A stretch of DNA of 64,000 nt from Oscillatoria princeps RMCB-10 (lineage in GTDB: Bacteria > Cyanobacteriota > Cyanobacteriia > Cyanobacteriales > Oscillatoriaceae): the NCBI GenBank assembly GCA_019359235.1, contig JAHHHT010000011.1, forward strand, positions 186,001 through 250,000. The letters run 5' to 3'. The first letter of the stretch is position 1. Every line of letters begins with the position of its first letter. The translations under genes and the position numbers were made by a program. The notes under the pieces were generated by a model. That model was given only the letters and a program-made list of their open reading frames with translations. It ran no database searches and was not told the DNA's origin. Below are positions 1 to 8,613 of the stretch, in pieces.

Positions 1-96
1 CCGGGATTCAGCTGGCCAAAAATCTTCTCCTCCTACCCCCTGCTAAAATCATTATCGCATTAATATGGGCTTCTTTGCACAACCGGGATGCTCCCT
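1..96 (-). repeat. Inverted copy of a ~96-bp repeat also found upstream of recJ
   Basis: Read on the minus strand, the first 96 bases match positions 23957-24052 on the plus strand over their whole length, with only about seven differences. Both copies start at GGGAGCATCCCGGTT and end at GCTGAATCCCGG. The window edge cuts this copy, so its outer limit is unknown. It lies directly beyond the stop of the CobA-HemD gene. No protein is encoded. Function unknown; a mobile or dispersed intergenic repeat is likely. Confidence 0.8.
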
Positions 97-1675
97 ATGC
101 TGTCGCCCACTCGACAATCCCTTGCAATAACCCTTCCAGCGTATATTCTCTCGCTTCCACATCCACCCGCCCCAGCAGTTCCCTGCAGGTTTTAGAGGTT
201 TGCGGGCCTATCGTTGCCAGACAGACGCCCTCTAGCAGTGGCGCAACGCCGTGCGCACCGGCACCCTCTACCAGCAGGCAAAAGTTTTTCACCGTCTTGG
301 AACTGGCAAAGGTAATCGCATCCACCTTTCGCCGCTGCAGGGCGTCCCAGGCTGCCGGTGCGATCGCCTCCGGGCACCGCGACTCGTATGCCGGCACTTC
401 CACCACTTCCGCACCTTGTCCGGTTAATTCCTTTACCAAAACTTCCCGCCCGCCGGTTTCCACCCGAGGAAAGAGAATCTTCTTCCCCGCCACACTTTCT
501 GGGAAATTAGCCACCAAGGCATCCGCCACAAAATTGGGCGGGATAAAATCCGGCTGCAAACAGCGCTGTTGCAGGCTAGCAGCGGTTTTTTCTCCTACGA
601 CTGCAATTTTAACACCCCCCAGGGCGCGGGCGTCTCTGCCACCGGCAGCCAGCCGCTCGAAAAAGTAGTCCACACCGTTGGTGGAAGTGAGAATCAGCCA
701 GTCGAACTCCTGCAAGCGGGCGATCGCGCCGTCGAGCGGCTCCCAACTGGAAGGCGGGCCAATTTCTATGGCCGGCATCTCGATAACTGCAGCGCCGGCA
801 GTCTGCAACCGCTGGCTGAATTCCCCCGACTGGCCGGCGGATCGGGTGACTAAGATGGTTTTGCCCGATAAAGGCTGTTGGGGATTGTGCATTTTGGATT
901 TTGGATTTTGGATTTGGGGTTGAGGTTCCTTCTCCTGCATCAAAAAGTCGCGGAGTCCCACAACTTGCCCAATGACAATCACTGCCGGCGAGAGAGACTG
1001 ACCGGCAGTTTTCTGGACAATATCAACTAGAGTGCCAGTCCAGACTTGCTGTTCCGGGTGGCTCGCCCAGCGAATTACCGCCACTTTCGAGTCGGGGGGG
1101 AGCCCATGCCGGTGCAGCATGCGGACAATTTCACTCAGGCTGCGCCCCCCCATCAAAAACACCAGAGTCTCGATCCGCACTAGGGTGTCCCAGTCCAGGG
1201 CATCCAAGTCGTGAGCGCTGGCGACGGCAAAGCACCGGCTCAGTACGGGATCGGTGAGGGGAATGCCCGCTAGCATTGGTGCGGCTAGGGCTGAGGAGAT
1301 CCCCGGAACCACCTCAAAATCGCAGTTGGCTTCTATCAGCGCCTGGAGTTCCGAGGCGCAGCGGCCAAAAATGAAGGGGTCGCCGCTTTTGAGGCGCACC
1401 ACTTGCTTGCCGGCTTTGCACAGACCCACCAGCAGCCGGTTAATTTCCGATTGGGGGGTGCTCGGCTGTCCTCCCCGCTTGCCCACATCCAGCACTTCTG
1501 CAGATGCCGGCACTAGCTGCAGCAGGGGCGATTCCGGAAGCGCCCCCACATCGGCGAGGGCGTCGTGGACTAACACCTCGGCTCGCGCCAGCAGCTGTTG
1601 CGCCCGCACGGTGAGGCAGGCCACATCTCCGGGCCCGCCACCCACCAGATATACTTTCCCCCTTGCCCCAGTCAT
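95..1675 (-). CDS. cobA/hemD: Uroporphyrinogen-III C-methyltransferase fused to uroporphyrinogen-III synthase (CobA-HemD)
   Basis: This is a 526-residue bifunctional tetrapyrrole enzyme. The N-terminal half (about residues 1-250) is a SUMT: it begins KVYLVGGGPGD and keeps the family motifs VVRLKSGDPFIFGR and VVPGISSALAAP. It uses SAM to make precorrin-2 for siroheme and cobalamin. The C-terminal half (about 273-526) fits HemD, which closes hydroxymethylbilane to uroporphyrinogen III, with the LTSTNGVDYFF and FASSKTVKNF segments typical of that family. The two halves are joined by a Pro/Gln/Asn/Lys-rich linker encoded by a short tandem TTTGGAT-type array at 889-920. A -10-like TATAAT lies on the minus strand at 1701-1706. 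It is divergent from cysH, which also belongs to sulfur assimilation. Fusions of this kind occur in other bacteria. The fold assignments are secure; activity of each half is inferred. Confidence 0.93.
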   Translation of the reverse strand: MTGARGKVYLVGGGPGDVACLTVRAQQLLARAEVLVHDALADVGALPESPLLQLVPASAEVLDVGKRGGQPSTPQSEINRLLVGLCKAGKQVVRLKSGDPFIFGRCASELQALIEANCDFEVVPGISSALAAPMLAGIPLTDPVLSRCFAVASAHDLDALDWDTLVRIETLVFLMGGRSLSEIVRMLHRHGLPPDSKVAVIRWASHPEQQVWTGTLVDIVQKTAGQSLSPAVIVIGQVVGLRDFLMQEKEPQPQIQNPKSKMHNPQQPLSGKTILVTRSAGQSGEFSQRLQTAGAAVIEMPAIEIGPPSSWEPLDGAIARLQEFDWLILTSTNGVDYFFERLAAGGRDARALGGVKIAVVGEKTAASLQQRCLQPDFIPPNFVADALVANFPESVAGKKILFPRVETGGREVLVKELTGQGAEVVEVPAYESRCPEAIAPAAWDALQRRKVDAITFASSKTVKNFCLLVEGAGAHGVAPLLEGVCLATIGPQTSKTCRELLGRVDVEAREYTLEGLLQGIVEWATA

Positions 1676-1758
1676 ACGCGCTGCCTTAATAATGTTTTTA
1701 ATTATACAGATACCGCAGTCCGATATTCTAGAAATGCAGGATACAGAATAAAGCTACC

Positions 1759-2490
1759 ATGACCGATTCCGCAGCAACTGCTGTTGCAGCTTCCCAGTTT
1801 AACCTCGATGAGCTGAACCAGAAATACGCCTCAGCCCATCCTAGAGAGATTCTGGCTTGGTGTGTGGAGAATATCCCCACCGGCCTGGTGCAGACCAGTG
1901 CCTTTAATGTGGATGATATCGTGATTACGGATATTCTCTACCGCGACCTCAAACCGGCGGTGCCGGTGCCGGTGATATTTCTCGATACGCTGTACCACTT
2001 CCCTCAAACCCTGGAACTCGTAGAAAAGGCCAAGGATATCTACAACTTCGACCTGCGGACTTACAAGACTCCGGAAGCCAGCAGCCGGGAAGAGTTTGCC
2101 GCCCGCTACGGTGAGGCGCTCTGGGACACAGATATCGCCCAGTTCCACCACGTCACCAAAATTGAGCCGCTGCAGCGGGGTTTGGCGGAACTGAACACGG
2201 TTGCTTGGATCACCGGTCGCCGCCGCGACCAAGCGGTGACTCGCGCCGACATGCCGGTGTTTGAGCTAGACGGAGAAAATCGCCTGAAAGTCAACCCCCT
2301 GGCGTTCTGGACGCGCAAGGAAAGTTGGGCGTATGTGGCTGAGTACGGGGTGATTTACAATCCTTTGCACGACCAGGGCTATGCCAGCATTGGGGATGAG
2401 CCGATTACCACGCCGGTAGGCGAGGGCGAAGACGAGCGAGCCGGTCGCTGGCGCGGCACCGGCAAGACGGAGTGCGGCATTCACATTTAA
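1759..2490 (+). CDS. cysH: Phosphoadenylyl-sulfate (PAPS) reductase, thioredoxin-dependent
   Basis: CysH (243 residues) reduces PAPS to sulfite with thioredoxin in cytosolic assimilatory sulfate reduction. The nucleotide-binding fold shows SAFNVDDIVITD and VIFLDTLYHFPQT near the N-terminus, then ITGRRRDQAVTR and the catalytic C-terminal tail ECGIHI with Cys239. The paired cysteines that hold the 4Fe-4S cluster of plant-type APS reductases are absent, so PAPS specificity is favoured. The length is normal for the family. It starts 83 bp from the divergent cobA/hemD start, so the two promoters share one short intergenic region; this fits coordinated supply of sulfite and siroheme, though shared regulation is inference. 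Confidence 0.93.
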   Translation: MTDSAATAVAASQFNLDELNQKYASAHPREILAWCVENIPTGLVQTSAFNVDDIVITDILYRDLKPAVPVPVIFLDTLYHFPQTLELVEKAKDIYNFDLRTYKTPEASSREEFAARYGEALWDTDIAQFHHVTKIEPLQRGLAELNTVAWITGRRRDQAVTRADMPVFELDGENRLKVNPLAFWTRKESWAYVAEYGVIYNPLHDQGYASIGDEPITTPVGEGEDERAGRWRGTGKTECGIHI

Positions 2491-2544
2491 GCAGTGGGGT
2501 GCGCCCTTGGCGCACCCTGTGCGCGTTGTTGCAGCAGCGGAATT

Positions 2545-3342
2545 ATGCAAAGTCTCAAAGAAATTCTCTGGGAAATCGGCGATGTGGGCCGGCGCATGGC
2601 GCAAATCAATGCGGCTGAGGGCGCTGCCGGCAACATTTCGGTGTTTTTGCGAAACCTGCCAGAGATGGACAGCCGGTTTCGGGAGCGCGGCGAGATCAAC
2701 CTGCCGGTGACAGTACCGGCGCTCTCCGGCGGCTGGCTGCTCGTCAGCGGTTCGGGACGCCGGCTGCGGGATTTGGCCCGCAACCCAGATACCACCCTCT
2801 GCCTGCTCCACATTCAACAGGGGGGCGAGCGAGGAGAAATCTATGCGGCCTCGGATCTGCGCCCCACGAGCGAGTTCAACTCGCACCTGGCTATCCACAA
2901 CGACCAAGTGGCGAGGCGCTCCCTGTCCCACCACGCTGTTGTCCACGCCCAGCCGCTTTACCTCACCTACCTCAGCCATCTCGACCCCTACAGCGAAACC
3001 AACGCCATAAACCGCCGGCTGCTGCGCTGGCAGCCGGAAACGATTCTGGAGTTTCCCGAGGGGATTGGGGTGCTGCCGTTTCTGGTTCCGGGATCGCAGG
3101 AGCTGGCGGAAGCCACGGTGGAGCCGCTGCGGAGGCACCGCGCCGCCATCTGGCGGCGGCACGGAATTGTCACCCACGCGGATGCCGGTGTTCGCAAGGC
3201 GGGGGATTTGGTGGAATATGCGGAAACGGCGGCTCACTACGAGTACCTGAATCTGCGGGCGGGGGAGCCGGCTGCGGGAATGTCGGACTTTGAGTTGCGG
3301 CAAATCTGCGATCGCTTTGGGATAAATCAGCCTTTTTTCTGA
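2545..3342 (+). CDS. Class II aldolase/adducin family protein, rhamnulose-1-phosphate aldolase-like
   Basis: The 265-residue protein has the zinc class II aldolase fold and matches RhaD along its length. It has the glycine-rich AAEGAAGNISV phosphate-binding loop, GGWLLVSGSGRRLRDL, the HAVVHAQP metal/substrate segment, FPEGIGVLPFLVPGS and RRHGIVTHA, which should give the third zinc histidine. RhaD splits L-rhamnulose-1-phosphate into DHAP and lactaldehyde, but no other rhamnose genes are nearby, so the substrate is open. The reading frame extends upstream to a GTG at 2494, but those codons lie in a hairpin (2497-2517), so ATG 2545 is chosen. It follows cysH by 54 bp on the same strand and may be cotranscribed. 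Confidence 0.8.
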   Translation: MQSLKEILWEIGDVGRRMAQINAAEGAAGNISVFLRNLPEMDSRFRERGEINLPVTVPALSGGWLLVSGSGRRLRDLARNPDTTLCLLHIQQGGERGEIYAASDLRPTSEFNSHLAIHNDQVARRSLSHHAVVHAQPLYLTYLSHLDPYSETNAINRRLLRWQPETILEFPEGIGVLPFLVPGSQELAEATVEPLRRHRAAIWRRHGIVTHADAGVRKAGDLVEYAETAAHYEYLNLRAGEPAAGMSDFELRQICDRFGINQPFF

Positions 3343-3658
3343 TGCGGGTGACTCGAATTAATGCCTGCCGCACTGTTGGGAATCCCCTCGTTTCCAGGCT
3401 CTGCCTGGGAACGAGAATCTGGAGGCTCTGCCTGCTTTCAAGTGAGAAGCTGATTGCAAGCGTAAAGAGAGAGAATGTCACAAATCATTAATATGGCCCA
3501 GAAACCCGGTTTCTTAAAGAAACCGGGTTTCTCAGTACCTCACTAATATGAGAAAGGCTCTAGAACTGCTATAGTGGGTTCTGTCAATTGAAGAAACCAG
3601 GTTGAGAGCGCGGCGCTCACATCGCAGGCGTCCCGCCTGAGCTACAGCGGAGGAAAAA
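3343..3658. repeat. Intergenic repeats with a TATAGC-ended AGAAACCCGG hairpin element
   Basis: This gene-free stretch holds an inverted pair built on TCCCAGGC/GCCTGGGA (about 3385-3430) and a copy of the window-wide AGAAACCCGGTTTCT hairpin at 3499-3573, which ends in GCTATA preceded by the decayed flank GTACCTCACTAATATG. A GCAGGCGTCCCGCCTGAGC hairpin follows at about 3624-3642. None of these looks like a promoter. The sbcD ribosome site (GCGGAGG, 3648) follows directly. Confidence 0.75.
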
Positions 3659-4888
3659 ATGATTAAGATTCTTCACCTCTCGGATATCCACATGGGGAGC
3701 GGCTTCTCCCACGGACGGGTTAATCCAGTTACGGGTTTGAATACGCGACTGGAGGATTTTGTCAGCAGCCTGTCGAAATGTATTGACAGGGCGATTGAGG
3801 AGCCGGTGGATTTGGTGCTGTTTGGCGGGGATGCTTTTCCGGACGCAACGCCGCCGCCGCTGGTGCAGGAAGCGTTTGCGGGCCAGTTTCGCCGGCTGGC
3901 GGACGCGCAAATTCCTACGGTGCTGCTGGTGGGGAACCACGACCAGCATTCGCAAGGGCAGGGGGGGGCGAGTCTGTGCATTTACCGGACGCTGGGGGTG
4001 CCGGGGTTTATTGTGGGCGATCGCTTGGAGGTTCACCGCATCGAAACTCGCAACGGGCCGGTGCAAGTGGTTACGCTGCCCTGGATTACGCGCTCGGCTT
4101 TGATGACAAAATCGGATACGGAAGGGATGTCTCTGTCTGAGTTGAACCAGGAGTTGATTGAGCGCCTGCGAGGGGGTTTGGAAAGGCAAATCCGCCAGCT
4201 AGATCCGGAAGTGCCGGCGGTTCTGCTGGGGCATTTGATGGCGGATAAGGCTGAGTACGGAGCTGAGCGGTTTCTGGCTGTGGGTAAGGGGTTCACGATT
4301 CCGATGTATCTGCTGGCTAGACCTTGCTATGACTATGTGGCGCTGGGTCACGTCCACCGGCACCAGAATTTGAATCCGTCTAACGATCCGCCGGTGATTT
4401 ATCCGGGGAGTATTGAGCGGGTGGATTTCAGCGAGCAAAAGGAAGAGAAAGGCTATGTGATGGTTGAGCTGGAGCGGGGGGGGGCTGAGTGGGAGTTCTG
4501 TCCTTTGCCGGTGCGGGCGTTCCGGACGATTGAGGTGAATTTGTCGGAGGCGGCGGACCCGCAGGCGGCGCTGCACAAGGCGATCGCAAAGAAGGATATT
4601 AAGGATGCGGTGGTGCGGCTGATTTACAAAATCCGCAAGCAGCAATTGGATGGAATTGATAATGCGGCGCTGCACCGGGCGCTGAGTCAGGCGCACACGT
4701 ACACGATTCAGCCGGAAGTGGTGAGCGCGGAAGCGCGAACTCGGTTGCCGGAACTGGGTGCCGGTGCGAGCGTTGACCCGCTGGAAGCGCTGAAAGCGTA
4801 TTTGGCGAATCGGGAAGACCTCAAGGATATTGAGGCGGATTTGCTTTTGGCGGCGCAAAGTTTGCTGGAGGGTGAGGCGGCGGCGTAG
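3659..4888 (+). CDS. sbcD: DNA repair exonuclease subunit SbcD (Mre11-type)
   Basis: A 409-residue calcineurin-like metallophosphoesterase of the SbcD/Mre11 family. The metal-binding motifs appear in order: LSDIHMG (residues 8-14), LFGGDAFPD, LVGNHDQHS, LLGHLMADK and ALGHVHRHQ. YPGSIERVDFSEQKEEKGY is the SbcD-specific capping region. With the ATPase SbcC it processes DNA hairpins and protein-blocked ends. sbcC is not adjacent. The DNA around it is full of palindromes, the classic SbcCD substrate, but any link is speculative. A strong Shine-Dalgarno (GCGGAGG, 3648-3654) with five A residues before the ATG supports the start. Confidence 0.92.
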   Translation: MIKILHLSDIHMGSGFSHGRVNPVTGLNTRLEDFVSSLSKCIDRAIEEPVDLVLFGGDAFPDATPPPLVQEAFAGQFRRLADAQIPTVLLVGNHDQHSQGQGGASLCIYRTLGVPGFIVGDRLEVHRIETRNGPVQVVTLPWITRSALMTKSDTEGMSLSELNQELIERLRGGLERQIRQLDPEVPAVLLGHLMADKAEYGAERFLAVGKGFTIPMYLLARPCYDYVALGHVHRHQNLNPSNDPPVIYPGSIERVDFSEQKEEKGYVMVELERGGAEWEFCPLPVRAFRTIEVNLSEAADPQAALHKAIAKKDIKDAVVRLIYKIRKQQLDGIDNAALHRALSQAHTYTIQPEVVSAEARTRLPELGAGASVDPLEALKAYLANREDLKDIEADLLLAAQSLLEGEAAA

Positions 4889-5148
4889 CGGGAAAGTGCC
4901 GGCACTCGCTCGCGCTGCCGGTGCACGCGCATCGCGCAGCGCTTGCTACAGTACCGGCTCTCCTGAGTGGGCCGGTTAAAATAAAGGTAAAGTCACTGGC
5001 TCTCAGAAACCGGGTGTGTTATAGAAACCGGGTGGAGCTACCGGCCTTGTATTCCCCCCTACCGCTAAATTGCTGCCGAATCTGCCAAAATTTCAATATC
5101 CTTGTTCCCCACTGAGCGGACGGATAAACGAACACAGGTGCAGTTTCT

Positions 5149-6984
5149 ATGGCCTTATATTCTCGACTGAAGCGATTTTTACTGGGCCAATCCCTACCGA
5201 CGAGCGCTCACACTGAGGAGCGATTGAGCAACGCCGCAGCGCTAGCGGTTCTTTCCTCGGATGCGCTGTCGTCCGTTGCCTACGCTACAGAAGAAATCCT
5301 GCTGGTTCTGGTAGCTGCCGGCAGTGCTGCTCTCGGTTGGTCTTTGCCAATTGCTTTTGCGATTGTCCTGCTGCTCTCCGTGGTCGTGCTTTCCTACCGG
5401 CAGACCATACGAGCCTATCCCAAAGGCGGCGGCTCCTACATTGTCGCTCGCGAAAACCTGGGTCTTTTACCGGGTTTAATCGCAGGGGCTTCGCTGATGA
5501 TTGACTACATCCTGACGGTGACGGTGAGTGTTTCCGCCGGCACAGCCGCCCTCACCTCAGCGATTCCCGCACTGCAAAAGTTCACCGTAGAGCTGTGCGT
5601 GATTTTCATTTTCTTACTGATGGTAGCGAATCTGCGGGGCGTCCGGGAGTCTGGACGGCTGTTTATGATTCCTACTTATGCCTTTGTGGGGAGTATGTTT
5701 GTCCTGATTGGCATGGGTTTATATCAACAGGCTACCGGACACATTCCGCCGCCCGCTCGCGCAATTACAGCGGTCGATACGGCCAGTTCATTTCTCATTT
5801 TGAGAGCCTTTTCTGCCGGCTGTACCGCCATGACAGGGGTGGAAGCCATATCGGATGGGGTCTTAGCGTTTAAGCCTCCCGAGTGGAAAAATGCCCGCCT
5901 GACACTGCTGTACATGGGTGGGATTCTGGGGGCGATGTTTTTGGGAATCAGTTACCTGGCCAACGCTTATCACATTATTCCAGAAGAGGGACAAACCGCC
6001 GTTTCTCTATTGGGACGCCAAATTGTCGGCAATAGCCCGTTTTACTACTTTATCCAAGTGGCCACGCTGTTAATCTTGCTCTTAGCAGCCAATACCAGCT
6101 TTGCCGACTTTCCCAGACTGTGCTATTTCCTAGCTCGCGATGGGTTTCTGCCCCGACAATTAGCGCTGCTGGGCGAGCGCCTCGTCTATTCCAACGGCAT
6201 TGTTTTGCTCAGCCTCTGGGCTGCTTTGCTGATTGTTATTTTCCGAGGGCAAGTGAACGCAGTTATCCCCCTCTATGCCGTGGGCGTGTTCACTTCCTTT
6301 ACCCTCTCCCAAGCTGGGATGGTCGTTCACTGGTTCAAAGAGCGGACATCCGGATGGCGTGCTAGCGCCCTTATGAATGGCTTGGGCTCCCTGGCTACAC
6401 TTGTCGTGCTGGGGGTGATCGTCACAACAAAGTTCCGCTTAGGAGCTTGGTTAGTCGTGGTGGCAATTCCTGTGGTGGTGAGCTTGTTATTGGCGATTAG
6501 CCGTCACTATAAATATGTGGCGCAACGCCTCAGCATTCAGGGCGTCCCGCCTCGGAGTTATATCCCCAGACCTAAAACAGATGTCGTCACTCACCCCGCA
6601 GTAATTGTGGTCGGGCAACTGAACCGGGGCACACTAGAAGCTCTCGACTACGCCCGCAGCATTGCAGATGAAATTGTTGCCGTCCATGTCGATATTGGCT
6701 CTACAGACCGGGAAAAACTGCAATACCGATGGCAGCAAATGGTGCCAGATATTTCTTTGGTAATTCTGGACTCGCCTTATCGCTCATTGGTGTCGCCCCT
6801 CCTCAACTTTGTCGGGGAGTTTGAATTCCGTTACCCAGGCGTTTTTTGTACGGTGATTATTCCGGCTTTTGTGACCCGCAACTTGTGGGAGGGGCTGCTG
6901 CACAACCAAACCACTTTGTTCTTGAAGGCTGCTTTGGTGGCTAAGAAAAGTCGCGTTGTCACTACGGTTAGGTATTACTTGTAA
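5149..6984 (+). CDS. kimA: KimA-type high-affinity potassium importer (APC superfamily, formerly YdaO)
   Basis: This 611-residue membrane protein matches Bacillus subtilis KimA from end to end as I recall it. Shared segments include ALAVLSSDALSSVAYATEE, LSYRQTIRAYPKGGGSYIV, GLIAGASLMIDYILTVTVS, SAGCTAMTGVEAISDG, LAANTSFADFPRL and IPLYAVGVFTSFTLSQ. About twelve transmembrane helices are followed by a cytosolic C-terminal domain of about 150 residues (from PAVIVVGQLNRGT). KimA family members import K+ with protons, and in Firmicutes they are controlled by c-di-AMP. The 260-bp upstream region shows no recognisable ydaO-type riboswitch; it carries a decayed AGAAACCGGG repeat. Older annotations would call it an amino-acid permease. 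Confidence 0.85.
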   Translation: MALYSRLKRFLLGQSLPTSAHTEERLSNAAALAVLSSDALSSVAYATEEILLVLVAAGSAALGWSLPIAFAIVLLLSVVVLSYRQTIRAYPKGGGSYIVARENLGLLPGLIAGASLMIDYILTVTVSVSAGTAALTSAIPALQKFTVELCVIFIFLLMVANLRGVRESGRLFMIPTYAFVGSMFVLIGMGLYQQATGHIPPPARAITAVDTASSFLILRAFSAGCTAMTGVEAISDGVLAFKPPEWKNARLTLLYMGGILGAMFLGISYLANAYHIIPEEGQTAVSLLGRQIVGNSPFYYFIQVATLLILLLAANTSFADFPRLCYFLARDGFLPRQLALLGERLVYSNGIVLLSLWAALLIVIFRGQVNAVIPLYAVGVFTSFTLSQAGMVVHWFKERTSGWRASALMNGLGSLATLVVLGVIVTTKFRLGAWLVVVAIPVVVSLLLAISRHYKYVAQRLSIQGVPPRSYIPRPKTDVVTHPAVIVVGQLNRGTLEALDYARSIADEIVAVHVDIGSTDREKLQYRWQQMVPDISLVILDSPYRSLVSPLLNFVGEFEFRYPGVFCTVIIPAFVTRNLWEGLLHNQTTLFLKAALVAKKSRVVTTVRYYL

Positions 6985-6999
6985 TCCCGCGTGCCGGTC

Positions 7000-7022
7000 A
7001 GCTGTTCCCTTAGGGAACAGCT
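7000..7022. terminator. Perfect hairpin 16 bp after kimA stop
   Basis: A 10-bp perfect stem (AGCTGTTCCC / GGGAACAGCT) with a 3-nt loop lies just downstream of the kimA stop codon. There is no T-run, so it may stabilise or process the 3' end rather than terminate intrinsically. It could also belong to the dispersed GGGAACGC-type palindromes. Confidence 0.35.
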
Positions 7023-7175
7023 CTCCCGCATCTGATGCAGATGTCCTGCATATTCTTCCCCTCTCCCACCCGTTCCCTCTGCTTTACAATCCTTTACATC
7101 TGTTAGAGCTACGTCAGAGGAAAAGTCCCTGCGCCGCTCAAGACCGGCATGCCAGTCCTTCTCGCTCAAGGCCGG

Positions 7176-7204
7176 TTGACTTTGTGCCGTGGAGCTGTTA
7201 TAAT
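7176..7204 (+). promoter_or_regulatory. Sigma70-type promoter upstream of the secreted protease
   Basis: TTGACT (7176-7181) is followed after exactly 17 bp by TATAAT (7199-7204), a near-consensus group 1 sigma-factor promoter. Transcription would begin near 7211 and give a leader of about 165 nt before the protease ATG at 7378. The leader holds no recognised riboswitch. The other 200 bp between kimA and this promoter carry no gene. Confidence 0.75.
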
Positions 7205-7377
7205 TTAAGGTGCTAAATTAATTAAGACTTAAAGGGAGAAGATTTCGCTACACTCTTCGAGGCTAGGGGTAAGCCGGCGGTTCCCGCTCAGTAACGAGTT
7301 GCTGCCGACGGAGCCTGCTTTCTGTAACAAGCTTCTTAAAAGCGTAACAGCTTAAGTCAAGGTCAATTGGAGTGAAT

Positions 7378-8613
7378 ATGTTGTCTGCAAAACAGCTGAT
7401 TCTGAGATGCCTGGGAGGGATTCTGCTGGGGGGACTGGCAGCCACCCCAGCGTTTGCCGGTCTTTCTGTAGAGGAAATTAATTCGATTGCGCGGCAAACT
7501 ACGGTGCTGATCGCACCCGGACTGACGCCAGAATTAATTCAAGAAATCGAGAACAATCGCAACAACCCCCTGGCAAGCGAAAAAAATAAGGAAGGAGTCT
7601 GGAATCCGGGATCGGGGGTGATTGTCGCCAGACAAGGGAAAACCTACTACGTTTTAACTGTTGCCCATAACTTTCCCCAAAGATTCGTTGGGAATAATAC
7701 TCCCTTTGGGATTCGCACTTGGGACCGGCAAGTTCACCAAGTTAAACAAATTAATGATAGCAGGGGCTGCCCGCTCAGCGGGAATGGAGTGCCGGCAGCT
7801 TTGGTGAGATTTGGCTGCCGAACTGACAACAGTCAGGTTCTAGGTATGGATATCGCTGTTGTGAGTTTTGAGAGCGATAAAGACTATGCCGTTGCTTCCC
7901 TCGGAAATGCGGATGAGGTCAATATAGGCGAGACGGTTTATATCTCCGGCTGGCCCGATCCGGAAAAAGAGCTCGATCCAGAAACCGGAAAATGTCGCGG
8001 GAAAGTGGCTCGCCGGCAAAGACGTCTTGCTTGGGGGCCGGTAGCTAAAAAAATCAATCCTAACGATCAAAATACAGGTTACAGCATATTTTATACCGAT
8101 AACACTCGCGCCGGCATGAGCGGCGGGCCGGTTTTCGACAGCAACGGTCGTTTAGTTGGCAATCACGGACAAGGCAGCGGCCAAAAAATCAAACGTGGCT
8201 GCAGCGCTTCACCGCAAACTTTAAGTGAATCTGAAGCAGCGCTGGCGTCTGGCACTAATCCAGCAGCACTGCCGAAAGATCTTGATTATACAGGTCTAAC
8301 TGACATATTTAGCAGCTCTCAACAGGTGAATTTTGCGCTCGAACTCATCAAACGGGTGGGGCTGAATTTGCCTTTCAACTTCAATCCCCCTTCTGCCGAG
8401 TTGATTAGCAATGGCCAAGCCACTGGGGGGATGCAGGCAATCGCTCAAGCGAGTGGCAAGGTGGAATTTGATGCCAAATCAGATGCTTTTGAAGACCCAA
8501 AGGATGAGGTGGATGATATCTATCAACTCTTTTCTTTTGGGTTGAAAAATCAGCTGCGATTGTGCCCGTCAGGCGGTCAGGGCAGTCTCTTGATAGACGA
8601 TCGCTGCGAATAG
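7378..8613 (+). CDS. Secreted trypsin-like serine protease
   Basis: The 411-residue protein starts with a Sec signal peptide (charged start, a leucine/glycine-rich core and a likely cut after ATPAFA, residue 27). The chymotrypsin-fold triad can be read directly: His97 in LTVAHNF, Asp158 in GMDIAVV and Ser248 in GMSGGPVF. A Cys pair may form a disulfide. It should act in the periplasm or outside the cell on an unknown substrate; related cyanobacterial proteins are annotated only as trypsin-like peptidases. After the catalytic domain there is a tail of about 130 residues ending in ...DDRCE with no recognised motif. ATG 7378 is preferred over GTG 7372 because GGAG (7369-7372) sits five bases before it. 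A strong promoter lies upstream at 7176. Confidence 0.85.
   Translation: MLSAKQLILRCLGGILLGGLAATPAFAGLSVEEINSIARQTTVLIAPGLTPELIQEIENNRNNPLASEKNKEGVWNPGSGVIVARQGKTYYVLTVAHNFPQRFVGNNTPFGIRTWDRQVHQVKQINDSRGCPLSGNGVPAALVRFGCRTDNSQVLGMDIAVVSFESDKDYAVASLGNADEVNIGETVYISGWPDPEKELDPETGKCRGKVARRQRRLAWGPVAKKINPNDQNTGYSIFYTDNTRAGMSGGPVFDSNGRLVGNHGQGSGQKIKRGCSASPQTLSESEAALASGTNPAALPKDLDYTGLTDIFSSSQQVNFALELIKRVGLNLPFNFNPPSAELISNGQATGGMQAIAQASGKVEFDAKSDAFEDPKDEVDDIYQLFSFGLKNQLRLCPSGGQGSLLIDDRCE

Noticed and set aside
2494-2544. GTG start at 2494 for the aldolase
   Set aside because: The added 17 residues (Cys/Ala/Gly-rich) are encoded by a perfect hairpin and do not match the family; ATG 2545 begins at the usual helix.
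4889-5148. ydaO-type c-di-AMP riboswitch before kimA
   Set aside because: Searched by eye for the conserved GGGGAACC-type boxes; only decayed AGAAACCGGG repeat and GCCGGCAC-rich palindromes were found.
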